Below, one piece after another: positions 42,041-52,136 of a DNA stretch of 55,938 nucleotides. Source of the DNA: Bacteroidia bacterium (lineage in GTDB: Bacteria; Bacteroidota; Bacteroidia; JAIBAJ01). The first letter of the stretch is position 1; every line of letters begins with the position of its first letter. Position numbers and translations under genes: made by a program. The stretch is from contig JAIBAJ010000010.1 of the NCBI GenBank assembly GCA_019695265.1, positions 1 through 55,938 of the forward strand, read 5' to 3'. Below the pieces are notes generated by a model. That model made no database searches, was not told the DNA's origin, and saw only the letters and a program-made list of their open reading frames with translations.

Positions 42041-42191
42041 TACGAGATAGCGTCGGGTAGGGATAGTAGTGGAAAGCCCACAGCCGACCGTGGCGTTAGC
42101 ACGGGCGGCGAGGACTTGGAACGGATAGCCCGACCATTCGCGTGCAGAAAATTTGTATTTGCAGACCCGGTTTTTGCGAATGGGACCCGCC
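42041..42191 (-). repeat. Structured intergenic repeat R7 (type A)
   Basis: Minus-strand copy. Stem 1 is CCATTCGC/GCGAATGG; then CTATCCGTTCCAAGTCCTCG, stem CGTG/CACG inside GCC/GGC, CTGTGGGCTTTCCACTACTA and CCCTACCCG. Its 3' end is 35 nt after the stop of the glycosyltransferase, on the opposite strand. The rest of the 387 bp gap (42192-42391) is AT-rich with no clear feature. Confidence 0.8.
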
Positions 42192-42391
42192 AAATGAAAA
42201 CACTGAAACTCGATCGTTTTCAAAGTTAGAAATAGAAGAGTCGGATGTTAATTGCCCAAGTTTTTAGTTGAAAAACTATGTCGTTCGTCCAAATTTTGGT
42301 GTTTTACTAAAACCTTTTTCTGTTTTTCGCCTATAAATGCCCTGTTTAATTCCATTGGATTGAACATTTTGAACTTTTTGACTATTTTGAC

Positions 42392-45300
42392 ATGAAAAGA
42401 GCTTTACTAACCACCCTGACCTTGATTGTTGTGTTGTTGCTGACTAACCAACGATCGTTTTCCCAGTGTACCACGGGATGTACGGTAACAATCTCCACAA
42501 ACACCACTTCCTACAGTGTCCCGAGCGGGGCAACAGTATGTATTGCTTCGGGTGTTACGGTTGGAACTTTGAGCAATGTAACCTCCGGTAAAACGGTCAT
42601 AAACTGTGGTACTGTGAATAGCTTTTCCATTGGTGGTGGTATCATCCAGAACTATGGAACCATGAAAACGACTGCCGGTTTGAATAGCGGTACCTTAAAC
42701 AACAACGCGGGAGGCACTATCAATATCACCGCTAATTTAGCGTTTGGATCGGGTTTGGTTTTTACCAACTCTGGTACTTTTTCAGCCAGTGGTAATATCA
42801 CCTTAAACTCCTCATCTACCTTTAATGCGGGTGGAACGGTAAGTATTGGAGGGAACTTAGTGGTTAAAGGGACCATGGTGGTTAACACCTCCATTTCGAA
42901 TATCAGTGGTTCGATAACTGTTAACTCAGGAGGTATTATCAGAGGAGGTACAAATTCATGTAATCGAATTTGTGCTACCGGCAATATCAGCAATTCCGGT
43001 ACAATTGGTGGAGGGTCATATGCATTGGTGGTTTGTAAAGCATTGAATTCAGGCAGTGTTACTTCTCCGGCGGTTGTTTCAACTGCTACAGGTGAGCCTA
43101 CCAACTCACCTACATCATTGAGTTTATCGTTAAGTTCCTCTTCATCAAATGGAACCTTTACTGCAGCGGCAGCGGGTTCGGCAGCGGCAACCGGTTATCT
43201 GGTATTAAGACGAATTGGTTCGGCAGTAACCGATGTACCGGTTGATGGAACCACCTATTCCGTTGGAAATACCATCGGTAGCAGCACTGTAGTTAGTGTA
43301 AATAATACCGCTACTACCACCTTTTCAGATAATATTTCAACGTGCGGAACCTATTATTATGCAGTTTTCAGTCTTCGTGGTGCCGGAAACTGCCTTGATT
43401 ATAAAACGAGTTCGCCTTTAACTGGTAGCATTTCTACCATTCCAACCGTTACTTCCACTACGCCCGGTTCCGGTTGTGGAACGGGTAGTGTTACTTTAGG
43501 TGCTACAGCATCCAATGGAACGTTAAGTTGGTATGCTGCTTCAACCGGAGGATCTTCCTTGGGAACCGGTACAAGTTTTTCAACCCCATCCATTTCTTCC
43601 ACTACCACTTATTATGTGGATGCAACCAATGCGGGTTGTACTTCTGCCTCCAGAACAGCAGTAACGGCAACAATAAATCCTTCAGCTACCATTTCTAGTT
43701 CATCCGGGGCAAGCCGTTGTGGAACAGGTACCTTGACTTTAACAGCAACAGCTTCCAATGGAACAGCTACCTTAAACTGGTATGCTGCCTCATCCGGTGG
43801 CTCTTCATTAGGTACAGGCACATCCTATACAACTCCTTCTATTTCTTCAACTACTACGTATTATGTTTCTGCAACGCTAGGTAGTTGCACCAGTGCAAGA
43901 ACTGCAGTTGTGGCTACGGTGAATGCAATACCTACCATTTCTACTGCAACTTCGGCAAGTCGTTGTGATGCCGGAACAGTCTCCCTTTCAGCAGCCGCAT
44001 CCAACGGAACAGCAACAATTAATTGGTATGCAGCTTCGAGCGGGGGATCCAGTTTTGCTACCGGAACAACCTATACAACACCTTCCTTGTCCACCACAAC
44101 TACCTATTATTTAGATGCCACTTTAAATGGTTGTACAACAGCTTCCAGAACAGCTATTACAGCTACTATCAACGCCACCCCTAGCATTTCAACTTCTACA
44201 GGTGGCTCGCGTTGTGGAACCGGAACTGTTACACTTTCTGCCACAGCATCCAATGGATCGGCTACATTAAACTGGTACGCTGCTTCTTCCGGTGGTTCTT
44301 CTTTAGGGACCGGAACTTCTTTTACAACTCCATCCATTTCAACTACCACAACGTATTATGTAATTCCAACATTAAACAGTTGTACCCCAGCCTCCAGAAC
44401 CGCAGTGGTGGCAACAGTAAATTCCATACCAACCATTTCATCTACTACCGGTGCAGCAAGGTGCGGCGCGGGAACGGTAAGTTTAGCTGCAGCCGCATCT
44501 AATGGAACAGCAACCATAAATTGGTATGCCGCTTCTTCCGGTGGTTCAAGTTTAGGAGCAGGAACATCTTTTACTACACCTTCTATTTCATCTACCACCC
44601 TGTATTATGTAGATGCCACATTAAATGGATGTACCACCGCTTCAAGAAGTTCGGTTACCGCAACCATAGATGCCTCTCCAACTGTTTCCAATGCCGGAAG
44701 TAGCATCAGCCAATGTAATACTTCAGCCTTTGTAATGGCAGCGAATGTGCCTTCTGTTGGTACAGGAGCCTGGTCGGTAGTTAGCGGTTCCCCAACAATT
44801 TCGAATTCGGCTTCTGCAACTTCAGCAGTAACCTTGGCGGCAGGAAATACGGCAACCTTACGTTGGACTATCTCCAATGGAAGTTGTCCGGCATCAGCCA
44901 GCACGGTAACCATTACCAATAGTTCATTGGGTACAACTGCAACGGCCGGTACAACAACCGCTCAATGTAACAATGGCCTTTTTACTGCAACAGGAAATAT
45001 TCCTTTGGTTGGAGTTGGTTCTTGGAGCTTGGTAAGTGGTTCCGCAACCATTGCTTTGCCGGCAGTGAATATTACAACGGTTTCGGGTGTTCCGGTTGGA
45101 ACAGCTGCCGTTGTTCGTTGGACCATTACCAATGGAGCTTGTTCTACCGGAGCAAACGTGACTTTTACCAACGATGCTTCTCCTACCACTTCGGCCGCCG
45201 GGTCAAATATAACCCAATGTAATACCTCCACCTTTGTAATGGCTGCCAATACTCCGGTAGTTGGTACAGGGTTGTGGTCAGTTGCAAGCGGTACTGCAAC

Positions 45301-48300
45301 TATTGCAACACCATCTTCACCAACTTCGAATATAACTGTAGCCGCAGGAGCAACAGCTACCTTACGTTGGACCATTTCCAACGGATCTTGTGCTTCGTCT
45401 CAAAGCACTGTGGTTTTAACCAATAGTGCAGTTCCTACAACTTCCAATGCAGGAACAGATCTAAACAACTGTAACAACGGTAGCTTTACCTTAGCCGGTA
45501 ATTCTCCTTCAGTTGGTACAGGTGCATGGAGTGTGGTAAGTGGTACAGCAACCATTACCACCCCAAGTTCAAGAACTTCAGGAGTTACGGGCGTGCCTGT
45601 AGGTAGTTCTGCAACCTTGGCCTGGACTATTACCAATGGAGCTTGTACTTCAACAGATAATGTAGTATTGACAAATTTTGCAACTCCGACTACTTCCAAT
45701 GCAGGTGCAGCCATATACAATTGTAACAATACCGTATTTACCATGGCGGCTAATACTCCAACAGTGGGTACCGGCTCCTGGAGTGTAGTTAGTGGTTCTG
45801 CTACCATAGCAACACCAAGTTCACCAACATCTTCAGTAACTTTAACTTCAGGAACAACCGCCACATTAAGATGGACTATTAGCAATGGCCCTTGTACTGC
45901 AAGTACTTCCAATGTTGTAATTACCAATGTTATTATTTCATCCAGTATTTCCGGTACTAATATTTCTTGTCCGGGTGGAAGCAATGGAACAATTACTCTT
46001 TCTTCTGTTGCCAATGGTTTAGCGCCATACACGTACTTATGGAGCAATGGATCAACTTCTCAAAATCAGTCTGGTATAGTAGCAGGTGCTTATACCGTAA
46101 CTATCACCGATAGCAGAGGTTGTACCGGTACCAATAATATTACTCTAACTCAACCGAACGTTATTGCAGGTTCGGCAACAGTTACCAATGCTACTTGCGG
46201 TTGGTGTTCTGATGGTTCTGCTACAGTATCTGCTTCTGGCGGAACAGGTCCCTATACCTATTTGTGGGACAATGGCTCCACCTCTACTTCCCGCTCAGGA
46301 ATGGCGGTAGGAACTTATCCGGTTACTATAACCGATAGCAGAGGTTGTACCAACACCTATAATGTTGTGGTACGTGGTCCAATTGCAGCATCTATTACCA
46401 GTGGTAGCTCTTGTTCTGCCAATGCTGGTACAGCCACCGCAACAGGTGTGGGTGGTTTCCCTCCTTATACCTATTCCTGGAGCACCGGTTCAACATCTCA
46501 AACTATTTCCAACCTTGCTGCTGGCACTTACACGGTTACTGTTAGAGATGCCACCAACGCTACTGCTACCCAATCAGTTACTATTACCAATACAGTTGTT
46601 AACCTAAGCGTTAGCCCTTCCACTTCCACTATCTGTTTGGGTGGTTCGGTAAATATTACAGCTTCCGGATCTAGCTTCTATTCTTGGTCACCTTCTACCG
46701 GATTGAGCAATGCCAGCATATCAAATCCGGTTGCTACACCAACTGTTTCAACCACCTATACCTTAACCGGTAGCACTACAACTGCCAACTTGGTTACCAA
46801 TGGTGATTTTTCTTCCGGAAATACCGGTTTTACAAGCGACTACATTTACGTGAGCCCTGCAGCAAATGCGGCAAGTTCAGGCGGAAACACCGGATTGTGG
46901 CCTGAAGGTGATTATGCCATTACCAACAATGCTGTGACTTACCACCCGCATTTTTCCGGTACCGGTCACGGTGGAAGCGGAAACTGTATGGTTATTAATG
47001 GTGCTCCTGCTTCAGGGGCAGAAATTTGGAGACAAAACATTTCGGTTACTCCCAACACCGATTACACCTTTTCAACCTGGATTTCTAGCGTGGTAGCTAG
47101 CAGCCCGGCCCAACTGCGCTTTGGAATTAATAATGTGGTTCAAGGTGCTGTTATTACCAGCCCCAACACCACCGGTTCCTGGGTTCAATTCAGTACAACC
47201 TGGAACTCCGGTTCTAATACCTCGGCTGAAATTGCCATTGTAAACAACAATACAGTATTAAGCGGTAACGACTTTGCATTAGATGATATCATGTTTACTA
47301 CCCAATGTTCGGCATCCGGAACAGTTGCTATTACAGTAAATAATCCTCCAGCTATAACAACCCATCCAAATGATGCTGCTGCCTGTGCCGGTGATTCAAA
47401 AACCTTTACTGTAGCTGCTACCGGTTTTGGTCCGCTTAGCTACCAATGGCAAGTGAGCACCAATGGTGGAGGTTCTTATTCCAATATTTCAAATGGTGGA
47501 AACTACTCCAATGCCACAACAGCTAGTTTAACCGTTTCCGGTATTACTACTGCCCTTAATTCATACAAATATCGTTGTGTAGTTACCGGAGGTTGCTCCC
47601 CAACAGCAACTTCCAATGCGGCAACTTTAACCGTAACCGCTATTCCAACCATTACATCGGTTACCAACGGACAAGTTTGTTTTAGTGGAACTGTTTCTCT
47701 TGCTGCCGTTGCATCCAATGGTTCTGCTACCATTAATTGGTATGCTGCCTCCACCGGAGGTTCAAGTTTAGGAACTGGTTCTTCGTTTACCACACCATCT
47801 ATTTCTTCAACTACCAACTACTATGTAGATGCAACTTTGAATGGTTGTACAACCGCTTCACGCACCTTGGTGGTTGCAACCGTTATTGCAATGCCTAGCT
47901 TTACTTCCACTACTCCGGCCAGCCGTTGCGGTTCCGGTTCAGTGGTTTTAGGTGCAGCAGCAACAGCCGGAACCATTAATTGGTATGCTGCGTCGGCAGG
48001 CGGTTCAAGCCTTATCGCCGGAACTTCCTACACCACCCCTAGCTTGTCGTCTACTACAACCTATTATGTCGATGCAACCACCAGCGGTTGTACTTCCTCT
48101 CCAAGGGTTTCTGTAGTGGCTACTATCAATACCATTCCAACTATTACCGGTACTACTCCGGCCTCAGCTTGCGGTACCTCCTCGGTTGCGCTTGCTGCTA
48201 CTGCCTCAGGTGGAACCATCAACTGGTATTCAGCATCTACCGGAGGTTCAAGCCTTGGATCAGGGGCCACTTTTAATACCCCATCGCTTGCTACCACCAC

Positions 48301-50152
48301 CACGTATTATGTGGATGCAACCCTCGGAAGCTGTACCTCTACTTCAAGAACAGCAGTTACTGCTACTATTAATCCTATTCCTAGCATTTCAAGTGCAACT
48401 TCAGCATCTCGTTGTGGAAACGGAACAGTGAATCTAACCGCCGCAGCTTCAACCGGAACTATCAATTGGTATGCAGCTTCAAGCGGTGGATCTAGCTTAG
48501 GAACCGGAACTACCTACACTACACCTTCTTTGTCTACAACTACCACATACTATGTAGATGCAACTGCTAGCGGATGTACCACCGGTTCTCGCACCGCTGT
48601 GACGGCTACAGTCATTGCTGTGCCAACTATCACGGCCTCCACACCTGGCTCTAATTGTGGCCCCGGAACCGTTAGCTTGGGAGCAACAGCTTCTGTTGGA
48701 ACGGTTCAATGGTTTGCCGCTGCCTCAGGCGGATCTGCATTGGCAAGTGGAAATAGTTATACCACTCCGCTAATCAGCACCAATACCACCTATTATGCCG
48801 GTGCCGATAACAGTGGTTGCACTACCGCTTCCCGAACAGCAGTCCTTGCAACCATTTACACTATTCCTACTGTGACCGCAACAACACCCGGTTCTAATTG
48901 TGGAACAGGTACCGTAAACTTGGGTGCTACTGCCTCCGCCGGAACGTTGAATTGGTACGCAGCCAGTTCAGGAGGAGCAAGCCTTGGCTCAGGTACCAGC
49001 TTCACCACTCCTTCCATTTCTTCTTCAACTACTTACTATGTTGATGCTACCGCAAATGGTTGTACCACTGGTTCCCGCAGTTCGGTTTTGGCTACTATCA
49101 ATGCCATTCCAAGCATTACTTCCACTACCGCCGGAAGCCGTTGTGGATCGGGTACGGTAAGCCTTTCCGCAGCTTCCTCTGCCGGAACCATCAGTTGGTT
49201 TGCCGCTTCTACCGGAGGCTCCGCTCTTGGAACAGGTACTTCTTTTACCACGCCTTCCTTGTCTTCTACCACCACCTATTATGTTTCTGCAACTGCCAAT
49301 GGTTGTACAACAGCTAGTCGTTCCAGCGTAACAGCTACCATCAATACGGCTTTGGGAATCGTAACTCAACCTACCGCTCCTTCATTATGCCTTGGAAACA
49401 ACGCAACCATAGCCGTAGTGGCAGTAGGTTTATTGCCTAGTTACCAATGGCAAGTAAGCACTAATGGTGGTAGCACCTTCTCCGATATTCCAAACGGTGG
49501 TGTTTATTCCTTGGCTACAACTCCTGCTTTACTTATTACCGGTGCAACAACTGCTATGAACAATTACCAATACCGTTGCGTTGTAACTAGCGCCGGTTGC
49601 GGAACAGGTGCCACAACCAACGCCGTAACCATGACAGTTCAAAATCCTTCCCTTGGTTTAACCGGTTATTCACCACAAGCAGGTGATTACTTCTGGACCG
49701 GTCTTTCTTCTATTGGTTGGGATTTGCCCGGCAACTGGTTGTCATTCGATGGGGTTAACTGGTTGTTGCCAAGCATCTTACCGGCTACCACCAACAACGT
49801 GGTTATCAGAACCGGTGGGGTAGGAAATGCCTGCATATCCGGTAGCAATCAACCAACAATCTATGCCACTTCTTTCGCTAAAAAATTATTTATCGAAGCA
49901 GGTGCAACACTTACCGTTTCTGGTAGCAACGTGTTGAAAGTGTCAAACGACTGGACCAACAACGGAACCTTCGTTCCAAGTACCGGTACAGTGGAGTTTA
50001 ATGGCACCGGAAATCAAACCGTAATCACCGGTGGAGTAGGGGTTGGAAAACAATTTTACAATGTTTCAATTAAAACACCAAACGACCGCAGATTGATCGT
50101 TCCTTCCGGCCAGGAAATGAAAGTGTTGGGTAGCGTAACCGTTCAACCCTAA
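42392..50152 (+). CDS. Giant secreted repeat adhesin (2586 aa) without sorting domain
   Basis: Signal peptide (TLTLIVVLLLTNQRSFSQ), then an N-terminal ~300 residues of beta-helix-like Gly/Asn/Thr repeats. Then about twelve ~80-residue Ig-like repeats with WYAASxGGSSLGxGTSxTTPS and TTTYYVDAT, in blocks of five and seven; five ~80-residue repeats with FxMAANxPxVGTGxWSVVSG and ATLRWTISNG; three SprB-like repeats (PPYTYxWSxGSTSQ); a jellyroll-like region (NLVTNGDFSSGN); and two Ig-like domains with SYQWQVSTNGG. The C terminus (VPSGQEMKVLGSVTVQP) shows no T9SS sorting domain. The DNA repeats invite recombination. Likely an adhesin, inferred. A T9SS-tagged protein follows 59 nt later. Confidence 0.9.
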   Translation: MKRALLTTLTLIVVLLLTNQRSFSQCTTGCTVTISTNTTSYSVPSGATVCIASGVTVGTLSNVTSGKTVINCGTVNSFSIGGGIIQNYGTMKTTAGLNSGTLNNNAGGTINITANLAFGSGLVFTNSGTFSASGNITLNSSSTFNAGGTVSIGGNLVVKGTMVVNTSISNISGSITVNSGGIIRGGTNSCNRICATGNISNSGTIGGGSYALVVCKALNSGSVTSPAVVSTATGEPTNSPTSLSLSLSSSSSNGTFTAAAAGSAAATGYLVLRRIGSAVTDVPVDGTTYSVGNTIGSSTVVSVNNTATTTFSDNISTCGTYYYAVFSLRGAGNCLDYKTSSPLTGSISTIPTVTSTTPGSGCGTGSVTLGATASNGTLSWYAASTGGSSLGTGTSFSTPSISSTTTYYVDATNAGCTSASRTAVTATINPSATISSSSGASRCGTGTLTLTATASNGTATLNWYAASSGGSSLGTGTSYTTPSISSTTTYYVSATLGSCTSARTAVVATVNAIPTISTATSASRCDAGTVSLSAAASNGTATINWYAASSGGSSFATGTTYTTPSLSTTTTYYLDATLNGCTTASRTAITATINATPSISTSTGGSRCGTGTVTLSATASNGSATLNWYAASSGGSSLGTGTSFTTPSISTTTTYYVIPTLNSCTPASRTAVVATVNSIPTISSTTGAARCGAGTVSLAAAASNGTATINWYAASSGGSSLGAGTSFTTPSISSTTLYYVDATLNGCTTASRSSVTATIDASPTVSNAGSSISQCNTSAFVMAANVPSVGTGAWSVVSGSPTISNSASATSAVTLAAGNTATLRWTISNGSCPASASTVTITNSSLGTTATAGTTTAQCNNGLFTATGNIPLVGVGSWSLVSGSATIALPAVNITTVSGVPVGTAAVVRWTITNGACSTGANVTFTNDASPTTSAAGSNITQCNTSTFVMAANTPVVGTGLWSVASGTATIATPSSPTSNITVAAGATATLRWTISNGSCASSQSTVVLTNSAVPTTSNAGTDLNNCNNGSFTLAGNSPSVGTGAWSVVSGTATITTPSSRTSGVTGVPVGSSATLAWTITNGACTSTDNVVLTNFATPTTSNAGAAIYNCNNTVFTMAANTPTVGTGSWSVVSGSATIATPSSPTSSVTLTSGTTATLRWTISNGPCTASTSNVVITNVIISSSISGTNISCPGGSNGTITLSSVANGLAPYTYLWSNGSTSQNQSGIVAGAYTVTITDSRGCTGTNNITLTQPNVIAGSATVTNATCGWCSDGSATVSASGGTGPYTYLWDNGSTSTSRSGMAVGTYPVTITDSRGCTNTYNVVVRGPIAASITSGSSCSANAGTATATGVGGFPPYTYSWSTGSTSQTISNLAAGTYTVTVRDATNATATQSVTITNTVVNLSVSPSTSTICLGGSVNITASGSSFYSWSPSTGLSNASISNPVATPTVSTTYTLTGSTTTANLVTNGDFSSGNTGFTSDYIYVSPAANAASSGGNTGLWPEGDYAITNNAVTYHPHFSGTGHGGSGNCMVINGAPASGAEIWRQNISVTPNTDYTFSTWISSVVASSPAQLRFGINNVVQGAVITSPNTTGSWVQFSTTWNSGSNTSAEIAIVNNNTVLSGNDFALDDIMFTTQCSASGTVAITVNNPPAITTHPNDAAACAGDSKTFTVAATGFGPLSYQWQVSTNGGGSYSNISNGGNYSNATTASLTVSGITTALNSYKYRCVVTGGCSPTATSNAATLTVTAIPTITSVTNGQVCFSGTVSLAAVASNGSATINWYAASTGGSSLGTGSSFTTPSISSTTNYYVDATLNGCTTASRTLVVATVIAMPSFTSTTPASRCGSGSVVLGAAATAGTINWYAASAGGSSLIAGTSYTTPSLSSTTTYYVDATTSGCTSSPRVSVVATINTIPTITGTTPASACGTSSVALAATASGGTINWYSASTGGSSLGSGATFNTPSLATTTTYYVDATLGSCTSTSRTAVTATINPIPSISSATSASRCGNGTVNLTAAASTGTINWYAASSGGSSLGTGTTYTTPSLSTTTTYYVDATASGCTTGSRTAVTATVIAVPTITASTPGSNCGPGTVSLGATASVGTVQWFAAASGGSALASGNSYTTPLISTNTTYYAGADNSGCTTASRTAVLATIYTIPTVTATTPGSNCGTGTVNLGATASAGTLNWYAASSGGASLGSGTSFTTPSISSSTTYYVDATANGCTTGSRSSVLATINAIPSITSTTAGSRCGSGTVSLSAASSAGTISWFAASTGGSALGTGTSFTTPSLSSTTTYYVSATANGCTTASRSSVTATINTALGIVTQPTAPSLCLGNNATIAVVAVGLLPSYQWQVSTNGGSTFSDIPNGGVYSLATTPALLITGATTAMNNYQYRCVVTSAGCGTGATTNAVTMTVQNPSLGLTGYSPQAGDYFWTGLSSIGWDLPGNWLSFDGVNWLLPSILPATTNNVVIRTGGVGNACISGSNQPTIYATSFAKKLFIEAGATLTVSGSNVLKVSNDWTNNGTFVPSTGTVEFNGTGNQTVITGGVGVGKQFYNVSIKTPNDRRLIVPSGQEMKVLGSVTVQP

Positions 50153-50211
50153 AAACCTGTCGATTGTCGGAATTTTTGCAACTTTAATTATTAACCTTAG
50201 TTATAAGCCAT

Positions 50212-51729
50212 ATGAGAAGAAGTTTACACATAGCCTTTCTCGGTTTGGGTTTGTTCATCCAAAATGCCCAATCTCAAACGGTAGTTATCGAAGGCACTAT
50301 CCATGTGGATAAGGATTGGACTGAATCGTCCTCTGCAGTTGTTAGGGCAGAAGATGGATCTACAGGTGTAGCATCCAGAGTTATTTTCGAAAGCACCAGC
50401 GCTTCAAATGTTACCATGAACAGTGGTTCCTATTTCTATAACCTGGAAGTAAACAAAACCGCAGGATCTAGTCCCAACAATTACCTAACCCATTTATCTG
50501 ATATCACTGTTAATAATAACCTGGTTCTTACAGCAGGTATTCTTAACCTAAATAGCAAAAGCATGGTGCTGGAAAATTCCGCAGCTTCTGCTATCACCTT
50601 TGCTGCCGGAACCGGAATTTTAGCCGAAACCGGACCTGCAACGGTAGCTCCCGGTGGTGGAACCCCAAGCTCCGGATATGGATACGTTAAATGGAAAACC
50701 AAAAGCGCTACCGGCAATTACATTGTGCCTTTTATCAAATCAGCCGGTAACGATGTTCGCCTTCGCTACCAAATTACCAATGCCGGCGACGCTTCCGGAC
50801 AAATTAACTTCAGCACTTACGGTACTCCTTCCAATAACAGACCTTGGGCTGCCGGTGTAACTCAACTGAATGCAGGTGCTACCGATGGATCTTCTTCAGT
50901 TGCCAACCGTTACTACATCATCGAACAAGGAACTTACGGTACCAAACCCAAAGGTTACCTTACCTTTAAATACCTTACCGCTGAACTTGACCCAACTATT
51001 AATGAAAGTCGCCTGGCTGCCCAACGGTTTAATACAGCCTCGCATGCCTGGGGCGATTGGTTGTATAGCCACACCGCCGATGTGTCCCAAAAAACAGTGA
51101 CTATCTTTGTTTCTAACCCTCTCGACTACTATGACTCATGGGTGTTGGCCGATAATGGAAACCCTCTTCCAATTGAGTTAATCGAGTTCGAAGCCAGAGC
51201 AAATGGCGACCACGTTGACTTGTCCTGGATTACTGCCTCCGAAATTAATTCCGATTACTTCCTGGTTGAAAAAACCCAAGATGGCGAAAACTTCAGCGAA
51301 GTAACTAAAGTGGATGCCGCTAATTTCTCCAACAATACGCTTAATTACTCAGCTATCGACCCCAATCCCTTCGAAGGGTTATCCTATTACCGCCTTAAAG
51401 AAGTGGATAACGATGGCCAATTCGAATACTCCGAACTCAGACCTGTTCAGTTCTCTAAAGGAGCTGTCGATCAAGGAATTGAAATATTCCCTAACCCTAA
51501 CCAAGGCGATATGTTTAACCTCGAATTGAAAGGTTTCGAAAAAGAAAAACCGGTGTTGGTAGTGGTTCAGGATATTGCCGGTCGAACCTTCTACTCCAAA
51601 ATTACCTATGTTGAAAGTGAGCACAGTATTAAGCTAATTAGCTCCGATGATAATTTGGCCAAAGGGGTTTACCTGGTTGTGGCAAGCACCGATAATAGGG
51701 TATATTCCAAAAAAATGATTGTAGATTAA
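50212..51729 (+). CDS. Secreted surface protein with T9SS type A sorting domain, partner of the giant adhesin
   Basis: 505 residues: signal peptide (IAFLGLGLFIQNAQSQ); beta-helix-like region (NSGSYFYNLEVNKTAGSS, LVLTAGILNLNSKSMVLENS) that continues the style of the giant protein's C terminus (FNGTGNQ, FYNVSI); a central domain of unknown fold; a FN3-like segment (VDLSWITASEINSDYFLVEK); and a type A sorting domain (IEIFPNPNQGD, VQDIAGRTFY, KGVYLVVASTD). It starts 59 nt after the giant gene, with its own signal peptide, so it is not a frameshifted end. It is probably co-expressed with the giant protein. A strong terminator follows. Confidence 0.88.
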   Translation: MRRSLHIAFLGLGLFIQNAQSQTVVIEGTIHVDKDWTESSSAVVRAEDGSTGVASRVIFESTSASNVTMNSGSYFYNLEVNKTAGSSPNNYLTHLSDITVNNNLVLTAGILNLNSKSMVLENSAASAITFAAGTGILAETGPATVAPGGGTPSSGYGYVKWKTKSATGNYIVPFIKSAGNDVRLRYQITNAGDASGQINFSTYGTPSNNRPWAAGVTQLNAGATDGSSSVANRYYIIEQGTYGTKPKGYLTFKYLTAELDPTINESRLAAQRFNTASHAWGDWLYSHTADVSQKTVTIFVSNPLDYYDSWVLADNGNPLPIELIEFEARANGDHVDLSWITASEINSDYFLVEKTQDGENFSEVTKVDAANFSNNTLNYSAIDPNPFEGLSYYRLKEVDNDGQFEYSELRPVQFSKGAVDQGIEIFPNPNQGDMFNLELKGFEKEKPVLVVVQDIAGRTFYSKITYVESEHSIKLISSDDNLAKGVYLVVASTDNRVYSKKMIVD

Positions 51730-51754
51730 TTGCCTCATCGTATTTCTTCAAATT

Positions 51755-51784
51755 AGGGATGTTCGTATGAATATCCCTTTTTTT
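51755..51784 (+). terminator. Rho-independent terminator after the T9SS surface protein gene
   Basis: AGGGATGTTC (51755-51764), loop GTAT, GAATATCCCT (51769-51778), then a T run to 51784. The 10 bp stem has one G-T pair. R8 begins 8 nt later. Confidence 0.88.
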
Positions 51785-51791
51785 GTTTTTT

Positions 51792-51937
51792 GGCGGGTCC
51801 CATTCGCACCAATTTTGTTCTTCTGCCAAACCCTGGTAAGGCTCATGGTCGGGCTATTCGTTTCAAGTCCTCGCCAACCGGGCTATCGCCACGTTTGGCT
51901 GTGGGCTTTCCAATGCTATCCCTACCCGGGCTGCAAC
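51792..51937 (+). repeat. Structured intergenic repeat R8 (type A)
   Basis: Plus-strand copy: GGCGGGTCCCATTCGC at the 5' end, GTCGGGCTATTCGTTTCAAG, central stem CCAAC/GTTTGG, CTGTGGGCTTTCC and CTATCCCTACCCGGGCTGCA. Stem 1 is degenerate (CCAT/ATGG only). It lies after the terminator at 51755-51784, so it is not part of the upstream transcript. Confidence 0.78.
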
Positions 51938-52103
51938 CCCGAACATTGGTGTTTTTTTCTTGGCTTTTTGCACATCACTTAGGCTTTTTTTTTGTTTGAT
52001 ATTTCAGTATTAAATGTCTTATATTTTGAAACTTTTTTCATAAACCCCTGTTACAATAGTCAGAACTGACAAGTTCTAGTAGTAATTTTTCATTGGGTTT
52101 GGG

Positions 52104-52136
52104 AGTCCTGGCGTGGTTGCCGGGACTTCTTTTTTT
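52104..52136 (+). terminator. Intrinsic terminator just upstream of the alpha/beta-hydrolase gene
   Basis: AGTCCTGGC (52104-52112), loop GTGGTT, GCCGGGACT (52119-52127), then a T run to 52136. The 9 bp stem has one T-G pair. It sits 17 nt before the ATG at 52153 and ~320 nt beyond the previous terminator, so it may end an unknown transcript from 51785-52100 or attenuate the gene. Apart from R8 that stretch has nothing else recognisable. Confidence 0.65.

Noticed and set aside
42652-49369. Many long open frames opposite or beside the giant adhesin (for example 45400-46047 on the minus strand)
   Set aside because: They are shadows of the Thr/Ser/Ala/Gly-rich repeats, whose codon pattern leaves other frames open; the products are Val/Pro/Glu-rich and repeat with the same period as the real gene.
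50152-50212. Frameshift or split between the giant adhesin and the next T9SS gene
   Set aside because: The second gene has its own ATG and a full signal peptide, and the giant gene ends in a clean TAA; nothing marks a disrupted single frame.
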